A stretch of 53,764 bases of DNA from NZQO01 sp964639255 (GCA_964639255.1 CAZXDP010000013.1:1-53764); one strand, 5' to 3'; numbered from the stretch's first letter, positions 32,073 through 41,173 are shown. The notes: generated by a model from the sequence alone, not told the origin. Program-made: numbers and translations.

Positions 32073-32804
32073 CTATGGGTTCCATAAGTTCCAAGCCGCC
32101 TCGGCCTGCATGTGCAACATAGGCAGTCCGTTAAGGGTTTTAGCACCTTGTTCGGCACCGCGACCTAAGAACTCGGTTTGTGCAGGGTTGTAGACCAAAT
32201 CGTATAGCAAATGTTGGGATCCAAGCGCACTGTAAGGAATGTGAGGAAACTGCGCGGTATTTGGGTGGGTGCCCAAAGGGGTGGTGTTCACGATTAAAAA
32301 ATGATCCTTTACCACTTGACTGTCTATTTGGTCGTACGAAAGTTGATTTTCCTTCGGATTTCTGGAAACGAACTGAAAATCAAACTCCAACAGGTGCAGT
32401 GCGTACGCTACTGCTTTGGAGGCGCCCCCAGTGCCCAGAATAAGGGCTTTTTTTTGAGGAAGCGGTAAATGCGGAAGGAGCGACTGCTGAAACCCGATAT
32501 AGTCAGTGTTATACCCAATAAGCCTATTATCTGCAGTAAATACAATGGTGTTCACAGCGCCTATTTGCTGTGCTTCGCCCGCCACGGCATCGAGAAAGGG
32601 CAGGATGCTTTCCTTATAAGGAATTGTAATGTTGAGGCCTTTTAAAAGTGGATTTTGTTTCAGTAATTTGGGAAATTCTGAAATCTGGTCCAAATCGAAA
32701 TTTTCATAGGTATGGGGAAGTGATTCCCTTTTGAATTTTTCCCTAAAGAATGCTTTGGAAAAGGAATAGGAAATGTTCTTACCTATAAGTCCGAATTTAG
32801 CCAT
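32073..32804 (-). CDS. aroE: Shikimate dehydrogenase AroE
   Basis: AroE reduces dehydroshikimate to shikimate with NADPH in the aromatic amino-acid pathway. The 243-aa protein has SYSFSKAFFREKF at the substrate site, LNITIPYKES with the catalytic lysine, IGYNTDYIGF with the conserved Asp, and the nucleotide loop LGTGGASKAV. It is slightly short for the family. The ATG overlaps the stop of the upstream DUF368 gene by 8 bases, so it is the end of a TPR/DUF368/DUF368/aroE unit. Confidence 0.95.
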   Translation of the reverse strand: MAKFGLIGKNISYSFSKAFFREKFKRESLPHTYENFDLDQISEFPKLLKQNPLLKGLNITIPYKESILPFLDAVAGEAQQIGAVNTIVFTADNRLIGYNTDYIGFQQSLLPHLPLPQKKALILGTGGASKAVAYALHLLEFDFQFVSRNPKENQLSYDQIDSQVVKDHFLIVNTTPLGTHPNTAQFPHIPYSALGSQHLLYDLVYNPAQTEFLGRGAEQGAKTLNGLPMLHMQAEAAWNLWNP

Positions 32805-33819
32805 ACCGTCTGTTTCTCGCTTTATAATACCAATCTAAGCTAAGAACGAGCAAAACGCCCACCCCGATAAAAAATATGGCAAGGGCGGTCTCGGTTGAAA
32901 ATTCTGATGGGAGATAGCGGTCGTACCCGGTAATGATTTCCCTGCCGTTGGCATCAAATTTTATATTTCCGAAGCGATCGTACTCAAATATTTTCTCTTT
33001 CCACGGCCAAACCACCCCCAGCGAACCCGCGATAAAACCGATGATAACCGCATAGGTGGCTTTCTTGAACCGCTTTAGCACATAGGCTAACAGGTGCGAA
33101 AGTGAAACCAGCCCTGCCAATGAGCCCACGGCGAATACGGCCAGCACTTTCAGCAACTCTACACGCTCAGGATTGTTCACAAAAGTGAAGTCCGCCTGTA
33201 GCATATCGGCCACCGTATCGTAGAGCGCATTTACAGAATCGACCAGCAACAGTACATAATTTCCCAAGAGAATAAGAATGAACGAGCCAGAAAGGCCGGG
33301 CAGGGTCATTCCCGAAACACCAATGATGCCGCAAAAAAAGACGAAGAGCAAATTGCTGTTTTCCTTGGCAGGCTCCAAGAAACTAATGCTTACTCCAGCT
33401 ACGATGCCCGCCAGCAAATAGGCCAGATAGGTTCGGTTCCAGCGGCCAAAGTCCTTGGCGATGTAGTACATGGAGCCAATAATCATCCCAAAAAAAGCGC
33501 TCCAAACGTATAGTTCGTAATGCAGGATGAGAAAATCGAGCAATTTCGAAACGCTAAAGTAACTAATAACCATCCCCAATATGAGGAGCCCTAGAAAGCG
33601 ACCGTTTATATAGCGGAAGCAGCTTTTAAAACGTCCGTCCAAAAGGAGGGCAAGGGCTTTTCGGTTTATCTTTTGAAGGCTGTAGATAAATTCTTCGTAA
33701 AATCCGGCAACGAAAGCCACGACCCCTCCAGATACACCCGGCACTTTATTGGCTGCGCCCATAGCGAGACCTTTAAGCACCAACCATACCTTATCGGAAA
33801 ACGACCGCTCCTCCCACAT
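32797..33819 (-). CDS. DUF368 family membrane protein (PopT-type), second copy
   Basis: 340 aa with eight or so hydrophobic segments. The family block GAANKVPGVSGGVVAFVAGF (about residues 21-40) and its inverted partner TLPGLSGSFILILLG mark DUF368. Some members, such as PopT in Vibrio, were recently reported as undecaprenyl-phosphate flippases that recycle the carrier for peptidoglycan and glycan synthesis; the flippase role here is by family. It follows its paralogue after 5 bases. Each copy contains both PGxSG blocks, consistent with an internal inverted repeat in the fold. Compared with the upstream copy, this one has a distinct C-terminal loop rich in charged residues (KEKIFEYDRFGNIKFD). 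Confidence 0.88.
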   Translation of the reverse strand: MWEERSFSDKVWLVLKGLAMGAANKVPGVSGGVVAFVAGFYEEFIYSLQKINRKALALLLDGRFKSCFRYINGRFLGLLILGMVISYFSVSKLLDFLILHYELYVWSAFFGMIIGSMYYIAKDFGRWNRTYLAYLLAGIVAGVSISFLEPAKENSNLLFVFFCGIIGVSGMTLPGLSGSFILILLGNYVLLLVDSVNALYDTVADMLQADFTFVNNPERVELLKVLAVFAVGSLAGLVSLSHLLAYVLKRFKKATYAVIIGFIAGSLGVVWPWKEKIFEYDRFGNIKFDANGREIITGYDRYLPSEFSTETALAIFFIGVGVLLVLSLDWYYKARNRRYG

Positions 33820-33824
33820 AAAGC

Positions 33825-34790
33825 TTACCTTTTTTTCACCGCAACACGTTCGAGAAGAAAAATACTGAAGTACCCTAACATCATAAAGATGACGGCATAT
33901 AATAGCTGGGGATCTTCAGGATATTGCGTGGGCATAATACTGCGTTCCAGAAAAGGTATTTCCTCTCCATTGTGGTTTATGCGATATTCCAAAACTTCTT
34001 TCCAGGGCCAAATTTTATTGAGGGCCCCTACCATAAAGCCTGTGAGTACCGCCAAGATAAGGTTTTTATGGTGTTTGAACATCCAGTTAAGCACCCGCGA
34101 AAACACTTTGAGCCCTACCACGGCGCCAATGCCAAAAATGGCCAGTTTGGACAGCGCATCCCATAACAGGGAGGCATTCAGTTTTGTGAGCGCATCACCG
34201 AGTTGGCTCAGGGTGCCAATAATAATTTGATAGGCGCCCAGCAGCAACAATATAAATGCTCCCGAAATGCCGGGGAGGATCATAGCGATGATGGCCACGA
34301 AACCTGCAAAGAAGAGAAACCAGGTGCTGTCTGGCGTTCCAATGGGTTTGGCCAGGGTAATGCTATAGGCAAGGGCAGAGGCGGCGATGAGGGAAGCTCC
34401 TATGAGTATATTCCAACGCGTAACTTGCTTTCCTACAAATAAAATGCTGGCCACCACGAGCCCAAAGAAAAACGACCACACCAAAATAGGGTGGTTTGCT
34501 AAAAGCCAGGTGATTAGCTTAGCCAACGAGAGGATGCTTATGGCTACCCCGGCAAAGAGGGCTAACAGAAAACTGAGGTTGTACTGCCGCCAAGCGTTCG
34601 AAAGGGAAGATTGCTTCCAAGTGGTAAAGAAGCCAAAATCTAGTTTGTGGATGGTTTCGATAAGCTCTTCGTATATTCCACTAATGAAGGCGATGGTTCC
34701 TCCAGAGACGCCCGGCACCACATCGGCAGCGCCCATGGCGAGCCCTTTTGCGATTACGGCTAGGTATTGGAGTACGGTTCTGGTTGGCAT
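33825..34790 (-). CDS. DUF368 family membrane protein (PopT-type), first copy
   Basis: 321 aa, multi-spanning. GAADVVPGVSGGTIAFISGI near residues 20-39 and ILPGISGAFILLLLGAYQ near the middle are the DUF368 signatures. By family it is a candidate undecaprenyl-phosphate translocase of the cytoplasmic membrane. It lies 33 bases downstream of the TPR gene and 5 bases before its paralogue. The two proteins share the motif order, including KIWPWKE / VVWPWKEK late in the sequence, but are clearly diverged, so this is an old duplication. Confidence 0.88.
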   Translation of the reverse strand: MPTRTVLQYLAVIAKGLAMGAADVVPGVSGGTIAFISGIYEELIETIHKLDFGFFTTWKQSSLSNAWRQYNLSFLLALFAGVAISILSLAKLITWLLANHPILVWSFFFGLVVASILFVGKQVTRWNILIGASLIAASALAYSITLAKPIGTPDSTWFLFFAGFVAIIAMILPGISGAFILLLLGAYQIIIGTLSQLGDALTKLNASLLWDALSKLAIFGIGAVVGLKVFSRVLNWMFKHHKNLILAVLTGFMVGALNKIWPWKEVLEYRINHNGEEIPFLERSIMPTQYPEDPQLLYAVIFMMLGYFSIFLLERVAVKKR

Positions 34791-34823
34791 GGTATTTCTA
34801 GGCTAAAACCCAAAAATACATAA

Positions 34824-36224
34824 TTAAAGCGAAGCCTTTTTGTGTTTGGCCAATATTTCGCGAACGCTTTTCGATTCTAATACGGAAGGGAAAAGTTCAT
34901 CGAGGATGATGATGTACTCGGTATCCAATTTCAAGGCTGTTCTTAGGTGGAATTCGGCTTTGCGTTCTTCGGAAACGGCGTAAAAAAGACCTGCCAATCG
35001 GTATTCTATCTCTACATTTTCTGGATAGAACTCCGATGCCTGAAACAAATTTTTAATAGCCGCTTGGTATTCGCCCAACTGAATGAGGATATCGCATCGC
35101 GTAAGCCAGGTTTCCAGCTCGTAATTGCCCAGTTCAAGGGTTTTCCGAAAGCCGTGCTCTGCTTCCTCAAAAAGGTTCAGCCGGTTGTTTATTTTAGCAT
35201 ATCGCTTCCAGTACCGAACATTCTCGCTATCTATATTTATCGCCTTGTCGATATAGTACAGCGCCTTTTGAAAGTCTTTCTGTTTTATGTAAAAATCGGT
35301 AATCGCAATCCAGCCTTTATCGAGCAGTGAATCTTCTTCTACACATTTTGAGTAGAATTGTATCGCCATATCGGTATTCCCCAAACGCTCGTGGCATTTG
35401 CCAATGCGCAGCAGCGCAAACGACGTAGGGTCATCTATGCCCAAAGTAACGGTATAGCTCTCAATCGCATCGTTGTAGCGCCTAAGGCGTTCTAAAACCT
35501 TACCCTTTTCCAAGTAGGCCCCAACAAACCTGTCGTCGCTTATAATGGCGAAGTCGAAAGCGGCAAGCGCCTTCTTATAGTCCTTTAAAATGTAGTATTG
35601 CTTTCCTACCTGGTGCCACGCTACTTCGCAGTAGGGGTTTTTGTTCAAAAAGTCGTTCAGGTAATCGATGGCCTCTTCATTTTGGTCGAGGTACTCGAAA
35701 CAGTAAATGATGTTATAAAGCGCCGAGAAATCGTTCTCATCCTGTTCGAGGCACTTCATAAAATAATACTTGCCATTTTCGAAATCTTCCAAAAACAGGT
35801 ATTCCATTCCAATTAAGGAGAGTACGTCGCTTTCATCATTGGTTATTTCCAGGGCTTTTTCCAGTAATTGTATGGCTTTGTGGTGCTCATCGCGTCGCGA
35901 GTAAATGTTTGCCTTTTGAATGTAAATTTCCTCGTTACTCTGTTCCAAAAGGTACAGTTCATCTAGGAGGGCGTCGGCTACGTCCAATTGATCCTCGAAG
36001 ATGTACATTTCCACCATGTACAATTTTAGGTTGGTAGCGGTAGGATGCTGCTCTAAACCTAATTTCGTGGCCTTTTTTGCAAGGGCTATTTTACCGTTTT
36101 CGAGGTAGTGCTGAATGATATCCTCAAATTCTTCCGAATCGAAAAAATAGACATCGTTAGTTTTCAACATAGACTCGAAGCGGGAGAGTGAGAAGTTGTT
36201 ATGCTCGTTGGGAGGTATTTGCAT
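34824..36224 (-). CDS. Tetratricopeptide repeat protein
   Basis: 466 aa, soluble, acidic, no signal peptide. Helix pairs with TPR spacing run from about residue 30 to 440 (for example YNDAIESYTVTLGIDD, GNTDMAIQFYSKCVEEDSLL and FQKALYYIDKAINIDSENV), roughly a dozen repeats. No catalytic domain is present, so a scaffold role is likely. It is separated from the aminotransferase upstream by 131 bases that contain a palindrome and a DnaA-box-like site. DUF368 follows on the same strand at 33 bases. Confidence 0.9.
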   Translation of the reverse strand: MQIPPNEHNNFSLSRFESMLKTNDVYFFDSEEFEDIIQHYLENGKIALAKKATKLGLEQHPTATNLKLYMVEMYIFEDQLDVADALLDELYLLEQSNEEIYIQKANIYSRRDEHHKAIQLLEKALEITNDESDVLSLIGMEYLFLEDFENGKYYFMKCLEQDENDFSALYNIIYCFEYLDQNEEAIDYLNDFLNKNPYCEVAWHQVGKQYYILKDYKKALAAFDFAIISDDRFVGAYLEKGKVLERLRRYNDAIESYTVTLGIDDPTSFALLRIGKCHERLGNTDMAIQFYSKCVEEDSLLDKGWIAITDFYIKQKDFQKALYYIDKAINIDSENVRYWKRYAKINNRLNLFEEAEHGFRKTLELGNYELETWLTRCDILIQLGEYQAAIKNLFQASEFYPENVEIEYRLAGLFYAVSEERKAEFHLRTALKLDTEYIIILDELFPSVLESKSVREILAKHKKASL

Positions 36225-36297
36225 ACGGACGGATTAACGGTTTCTTCTATTTTAAAGATACTAATGTAAAAGGAAGTTCAATAGTTGTGCCGTGTTT

Positions 36298-36320
36298 CTT
36301 GTTAACAAGCTTATCAACAG
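36298..36320. repeat. 12-base palindrome followed by a DnaA-box-like sequence
   Basis: CTTGTTAACAAG at 36298-36309 is a perfect palindrome. TTATCAACA at 36311-36319 differs by one base from the DnaA box TTATCCACA. The adjoining 36320-36360 is AT-rich. It lies in the 131-base gap between the aminotransferase and TPR genes. A regulator site is equally possible. Confidence 0.4.
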
Positions 36321-36355
36321 AAAAAAATATATGTAAAGTGCAGATAATCAAATTA

Positions 36356-37552
36356 TTATAAAGTGTCTTTATTTTTTAAAATGTCATCGAGGACTGCCAA
36401 CAATATGGCGCAACCTTCTTTAATTTCCTCAAGACTAATGGTTAAGGGTGGTGTAATGCGAATGGCACGTCCCTCAAAGAGGAGCCAAAAAAGAATCAAG
36501 CCGCGATCCTTGCATGAGAGAATGGCCTGGGTAGCAATTTGCGCCGTCTCTACCATTGCAGCCAGCATAAGCCCCGTGCCGCGAACTTCGGAAATTAGTG
36601 GATGTTGCAGCAAGTGCCGAAACAAGCGCTCTTTTTCTGAAATTTCCTTCATAAGGGTTGTTTCGGTTATTTCCTGAAGGGTTGCCAGCGCAGCCGCCGC
36701 AATAACGGGATGACCGCCAAAAGTGGTAATGTGTCCGAGCTTCGGATTGTCGCTTAGCGTGGCCATATGTTCCTTAGATGCGGTGAACGCCCCAATTGGC
36801 AATCCGCCGCCCATTCCCTTGCCCATCACCAAAATATCGGGGACAATATCAAAATGCTGAAAACCGAACAACCTCCCAGTACGCCCAAAACCGGGCTGGA
36901 TCTCGTCTAGAATAAGCAGCGCGCCAGTCTCGTCGCAGCGTTTTCGCAACTGTTGCATATAATGTTTGGTAGGTACGATAAAGCCGGCACCCCCTTGAAT
37001 GGTTTCCAAGATTACTGCGGCCGTTGTTTCGGTAATGAGTTGAAGATCGTCAATGTTATTGAAGCGGAGGGGATGACAGTTTGGCACCAAGGGCTCAAAC
37101 GGTTGTTTCCGTTCTTCAAAGTCCATAAGGCTTAGCGCTCCAAAGGTGTTCCCGTGGTACGCATTATGGGCATAGCGCAATTCGGTACGGCCGGTAACCC
37201 GCCTCGCGAGCTTCATCGCACCGTCGATCGCTTCGGCACCACTGTTTACCAAATAGGTAGTCTCCAGCGCCGCCGGAAGATGCTGCGCCAAGAGTTTGGT
37301 AAGCATTACCGCAGGCGTTTGCACATATTCGCCATACACCATAACGTGCAAATATTTCTCCAATTGCTCTTGTATGGCCTTGACCACCCGAGGGTGGCGA
37401 TGTCCTAGACTACAGGCCGAAACTCCCGCTACAAAATCCAAATGCTTCGACCCTTCCGTATCAAAGACATAGCTTCCCTCTGCGTGCGAAATTTCCAGCG
37501 CCAAGGGATGCGGTGTAGTTTGTGCTTGATATGTAAAAAAATCCTCTTTCAA
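36356..37552 (-). CDS. Class III PLP-dependent aminotransferase
   Basis: 398 aa, the fold of acetylornithine, ornithine and lysine aminotransferases. It has TYLVNSGAEAIDGAMKLAR, the PLP-phosphate region, LILDEIQPGFGRTG with the ring-binding Asp, and KGMGGGLPIGAF with the PLP lysine. The family is usually labelled aspartate aminotransferase family in flavobacteria, but the true donor cannot be read. The start codon is TTG at 37550-37552: KEDFFTYQAQTTPHPLALEI matches the family N-terminus and no ATG lies nearby. The OstA-like gene ends 43 bases upstream. Confidence 0.92.
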   Translation of the reverse strand: MKEDFFTYQAQTTPHPLALEISHAEGSYVFDTEGSKHLDFVAGVSACSLGHRHPRVVKAIQEQLEKYLHVMVYGEYVQTPAVMLTKLLAQHLPAALETTYLVNSGAEAIDGAMKLARRVTGRTELRYAHNAYHGNTFGALSLMDFEERKQPFEPLVPNCHPLRFNNIDDLQLITETTAAVILETIQGGAGFIVPTKHYMQQLRKRCDETGALLILDEIQPGFGRTGRLFGFQHFDIVPDILVMGKGMGGGLPIGAFTASKEHMATLSDNPKLGHITTFGGHPVIAAAALATLQEITETTLMKEISEKERLFRHLLQHPLISEVRGTGLMLAAMVETAQIATQAILSCKDRGLILFWLLFEGRAIRITPPLTISLEEIKEGCAILLAVLDDILKNKDTL

Positions 37553-37595
37553 TTGAGTTTGTAAAATTGTGATTGGAAAGTTTTTTATGAAAGAC

Positions 37596-39362
37596 CTATC
37601 GCGATTCGTTTTCCTTTTTCTTCGGAATGGAATCTGGTTTCGTCACGCTTTCGAGTTTTTCACTTTCGCGGGTCTGCATTTTTGGGTCGTCCTCCCGCTC
37701 CCTCAAATCTTCTGGACGTAGCTTAGAGGCTTCCGGCAATTCTATGTCGTCTTCGGGCGCATCTTCAAAAAATGTCCCTTCATCCTCGGGCAGCGGTATT
37801 CCCGTAATCTTTGGCAGTACAGGTTTGGGTTTCCCCTTGAACAATTCTTCTACTGAAAGCACTCGCTCATCGCCCCGCCATTCGAATCCGGGTAGCAAGC
37901 GCGCATTTTCAGGGAATTGGGAAGGAGGATATAATTTTCCAGGAACTTTCTTGATAAACCGTATGCTTGAAATCTTTTGGTCTTCCAGATGCAACTGTAT
38001 GGAGCTGGCCAGGGTGTTGTCAATTCCGAACAACCCACCCTTGTCATTTCTTGCAAAATAGATAACCTCTGCATTTTTGTCGATATTTACCGTATCCAGT
38101 TCATTATTCGTAAAAAGACCGATGAGCCGTTCGCCCTTCACCTGGTTGTAACCCACACTATCTTTTTGTACAAGGAAGGCATTATTGAATACCTTGAGCG
38201 TGTCCAATTTCTCGGTAACCGTGTTGGAGAGCAAGTGAATGGTGTCGCCCGTCATCTGGTTTTCCCCGCTCCATAGCACCGGACGTGTTATGAGCTTGGT
38301 CAATCCTGTTTTTTGGTTTACGAATATGGAATCGCATTTGCCGCTGGTAGGATCTTCGCCCGGTTGTCCCGGTTTGAACATACGCGCACGGTAGAACCCC
38401 CTTAAAATGCGGTTTTCCGGTTTTCCGGTAACCCGAAGGGTATCGGCGTGCACATAGATAGAATCGTTTTCCTGAACGGTAATCGCAACGGCCCGTTTCG
38501 TTATAAACACCGAATCTTTTTCACGGAACACTTCAGCATAATGCCCCCGTATAATAGTGCCGTTGGTGGTGTCGAGCACCCGAATGTTGTTGGTGGCTGA
38601 GGCAAAGGCTTTGGTGCGGTCAAAATAGATGCTATCGCCATACAGAGTACGGTTATCATAATCTACCTTCGAATTTTTTACAAAATACCCCGTATTTTGG
38701 CGAGTATCGTAATAACCGCGTTCGCAATACACGGTACTGGTCTCGCTCGTAATGGTAGAGGGGCCATAGAGGTAAGCTCCTCCCGTTTCAGAATAAAAAT
38801 CCAATTGCGGGGAGTTTACAACATACTCGGGATTGTTGATAACCACATTGCTAAGAAACTGATATTTTTTCTGCTGTGCGAAATAGCGGCCCACCCTACT
38901 GGTTAACGTACTGGCAGAGTCGCGCACCGTACCGCCAGACCTATAATAAGCCTGTTGCTTTACCCTGTCGAAATACAGGGTATCGGTTTGCAGGGTAGTT
39001 TTCGGTTCCGTAAGCAGTACGTCGCCACTGGCGAAGGCAAATTGTGTGTTCCCGTTATATTCAGCATAGGCACTGTTCATTGAAATAGTGTCACCTTGGG
39101 TGAGCCTTACATTGCCATATGCTTTTACGAAATTTTCGTTGAGGTACACATAGGCCTGGTCGCACCACATTTCCACCCCTTCGTGAACAATATACACCTG
39201 GCCTGTATTGTCTTTGGTATATATAATGGCGTTGGGGAATTCAGGTTTTTTTTCCAAATACCCAGACTGGATATCCACCTTTTGCGGCGTAGTGGTTTCT
39301 TGCGCCTGCACCATGGTTCCCAAGAACAAGAATAAAACCACTATGTAGGCGAAACCTTTCAA
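37596..39362 (-). CDS. OstA/LptA-like outer-membrane biogenesis protein
   Basis: 588 aa with a signal peptide (MKGFAYIVVLFLFLGTMVQA) and about 500 residues of beta-jellyroll repeats like those of LptA and the N-terminal part of LptD (VYIVHEGVEMWCDQAYVYL; FVKAYGNVRLTQGDTISM; LYGDSIYFDRTKAFASATNN). The tail is rich in Pro, Glu and Lys. A role in passing lipopolysaccharide across the periplasm is inferred from the fold. It is far larger than LptA (about 185 aa) and lacks the LptD beta-barrel. Cotranscription with fur and purA is likely (48-base gap to purA). Confidence 0.82.
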   Translation of the reverse strand: MKGFAYIVVLFLFLGTMVQAQETTTPQKVDIQSGYLEKKPEFPNAIIYTKDNTGQVYIVHEGVEMWCDQAYVYLNENFVKAYGNVRLTQGDTISMNSAYAEYNGNTQFAFASGDVLLTEPKTTLQTDTLYFDRVKQQAYYRSGGTVRDSASTLTSRVGRYFAQQKKYQFLSNVVINNPEYVVNSPQLDFYSETGGAYLYGPSTITSETSTVYCERGYYDTRQNTGYFVKNSKVDYDNRTLYGDSIYFDRTKAFASATNNIRVLDTTNGTIIRGHYAEVFREKDSVFITKRAVAITVQENDSIYVHADTLRVTGKPENRILRGFYRARMFKPGQPGEDPTSGKCDSIFVNQKTGLTKLITRPVLWSGENQMTGDTIHLLSNTVTEKLDTLKVFNNAFLVQKDSVGYNQVKGERLIGLFTNNELDTVNIDKNAEVIYFARNDKGGLFGIDNTLASSIQLHLEDQKISSIRFIKKVPGKLYPPSQFPENARLLPGFEWRGDERVLSVEELFKGKPKPVLPKITGIPLPEDEGTFFEDAPEDDIELPEASKLRPEDLREREDDPKMQTRESEKLESVTKPDSIPKKKENESR

Positions 39363-39410
39363 CTATTGTGAATTTTGTATGATAACGGAACAATTGCCCT
39401 GTCTGGTATA

Positions 39411-40682
39411 TTACCGATAGATGGTCTGTTTCCTATCGGGACCCACCGAGACGATTTTAATGGGCACCTCCAGTTCATTCTCCAAAAAAGCGATATAATT
39501 GTTGAGTTCGTTAGGAAATTGTGAAGGATCGCCCATTTTGGTTAGATCTTCCTTCCATCCATCCATTTCAGTATAGATAGGGGTAACATTCTCTGCTTCG
39601 ATATTGTAGGGCAGGTGCGTAATCTTTTCACCCTTGTAATTGTAAGCGGTACAAACCTTTAGCTTGTCGAAACCACTAAGAACGTCGCCTTTCATCATCA
39701 TTAACTGCGTAACACCATTAACTTGTACAGCATATTTTAAGGCAACTAGGTCGAGCCAGCCACAGCGTCTGGGACGGCCTGTAGTGGCTCCAAACTCATT
39801 ACCTACCCTGCCCATGGTTGCACCGTATTCATCGAAAAGTTCGGTAGGGAAGGGGCCACTGCCCACGCGGGTGGTATACGCCTTGAAAATACCGTACACC
39901 TCCTTAATGCTCCCTGGGGCTACGCCAAGACCAGTACACGCACCGGCTGCGGTGGTGTTAGATGAGGTTACGAAGGGATAGGTGCCAAAATCGATGTCGA
40001 GCAAGGAACCTTGGGCACCTTCTGCCAAAATGGTTTTGCCTTCTTTCTGGGCTTGGTGCAAATAAGCCTCACTATCGATAAATGGCAGCGATTTTAAGGT
40101 TTCGATGGCCTTGAAAAATTCAGCCTCCAACTCGGCCAAATTATATTGGATATCGACGTTGTAAAAATCGATCATAGCCTCATGCTTATTGGCGAGGGAG
40201 CGGTACTTTTCCTGCCAATCGCTCATTTCCAAATCGCCCACACGAATACCGTTGCGGCCGGTTTTATCCATATACGTGGGGCCGATGCCCTTAAGCGTTG
40301 AACCTATCTTGGCCTTGCCTTTTGCGGCTTCTGAAGCTGCATCGAGCAGTCTATGGGTAGGGAGGATAAGATGGGCCTTCCGGGAAATAAGCAGTTTCTT
40401 TTTGAGGTCGAGATTGAACTTGGAAAGATTGTCCAGTTCTTTTTGGAAAATTACAGGATCGATTACTACTCCATTCCCTACCAAATTTATGGCGTTTTCG
40501 TGGAAAATCCCGCTCGGTATGGTATGCAAAACGTGCTTAATACCATCGAACTCCAAAGTGTGCCCAGCATTGGGCCCTCCCTGAAATCGTGCGATTATGT
40601 CATAGTTCTTGGTGAGTACGTCGACGATTTTTCCTTTGCCTTCGTCGCCCCATTGTAGTCCTAGTAGTAAATCTACCGCCAT
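39411..40682 (-). CDS. purA: Adenylosuccinate synthetase PurA
   Basis: PurA joins IMP and aspartate with GTP on the way to AMP. The 423-aa protein has GLQWGDEGKGKIVD (P-loop), NAGHT, GIGPTY, and TTGRPRRCGWLD near the C-terminal third, all diagnostic. Length is normal. It starts 6 bases after fur, so the two form an operon. Confidence 0.97.
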   Translation of the reverse strand: MAVDLLLGLQWGDEGKGKIVDVLTKNYDIIARFQGGPNAGHTLEFDGIKHVLHTIPSGIFHENAINLVGNGVVIDPVIFQKELDNLSKFNLDLKKKLLISRKAHLILPTHRLLDAASEAAKGKAKIGSTLKGIGPTYMDKTGRNGIRVGDLEMSDWQEKYRSLANKHEAMIDFYNVDIQYNLAELEAEFFKAIETLKSLPFIDSEAYLHQAQKEGKTILAEGAQGSLLDIDFGTYPFVTSSNTTAAGACTGLGVAPGSIKEVYGIFKAYTTRVGSGPFPTELFDEYGATMGRVGNEFGATTGRPRRCGWLDLVALKYAVQVNGVTQLMMMKGDVLSGFDKLKVCTAYNYKGEKITHLPYNIEAENVTPIYTEMDGWKEDLTKMGDPSQFPNELNNYIAFLENELEVPIKIVSVGPDRKQTIYR

Positions 40683-40688
40683 ATTTAT

Positions 40689-41156
40689 TTATGAATTTTC
40701 CTCCTGTTGCGCTGGAGATTTTCGATTTCCGTAGAAGTAAAGCGAGTGGTTGGTTATTTCAATATCGAATACTTCCTCAATAGTTTTTTTTATAGATTGG
40801 ATGCGTGGGTCGCAAAATTCAATTACTTCACCAGACGACAAGATCACGTGGTCGTGTTGCCGGTCGAAGTACGATTTTTCATAATGCGCCTGATTTTGTC
40901 CAAATTGATGTTTGCGAACCAAACCGCACTCGAGCAGCAACTCGATAGTGTTGTACAGGGTGGCGCGGCTCACCCGATAATTCTTGTTCTTCATAATGAT
41001 GTAGAGCGACTCTACATCAAAATGTTCGTCTTGATCGTAAATTTCCTGAAGAATCGCAAATCGCTCGGGTGTTTTACGATGGCCCTTTTCCTCGAGGAAA
41101 CCCGTAAAAACATTCTTTACGATAGCTTGGTTATTTTGATCTGTCTTGCTACTCAT
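40689..41156 (-). CDS. fur: Fur-family metal-dependent transcriptional regulator
   Basis: 155 aa. A winged-helix domain with HFDVESLYIIMKNKNY and SRATLYNTIELLLECGLV, then the metal-binding HDHVILSS region and FYGNRKS. The paired CxxC motifs that hold structural zinc in E. coli Fur are absent; only FCDP remains. It is the first gene of the fur/purA/OstA-like operon. The promoter box TACCTTTG at 41166-41173 fits the start at 41156 rather than an in-frame ATG at 41168, which lies in the box. Which metal it senses cannot be told. Confidence 0.93.
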   Translation of the reverse strand: MSSKTDQNNQAIVKNVFTGFLEEKGHRKTPERFAILQEIYDQDEHFDVESLYIIMKNKNYRVSRATLYNTIELLLECGLVRKHQFGQNQAHYEKSYFDRQHDHVILSSGEVIEFCDPRIQSIKKTIEEVFDIEITNHSLYFYGNRKSPAQQEENS

Positions 41157-41165
41157 AACAAGGGG

Positions 41166-41173
41166 CAAAGGTA
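41166..41173 (-). promoter_or_regulatory. Predicted fur promoter box
   Basis: TACCTTTG on the minus strand is in the 22-base gap after spoT and lies 9 bases before the fur ATG at 41156. Confidence 0.55.

Noticed and set aside
36225..36360. Replication origin (oriC)
   Set aside because: Only one DnaA-like box, no dnaA or other origin genes nearby, and gene orientation does not switch here. It is kept only as a weak finding.
36363..36677. Separate small gene on the plus strand at the aminotransferase 3' end
   Set aside because: It is fully covered by the conserved aminotransferase C-terminal domain on the other strand.
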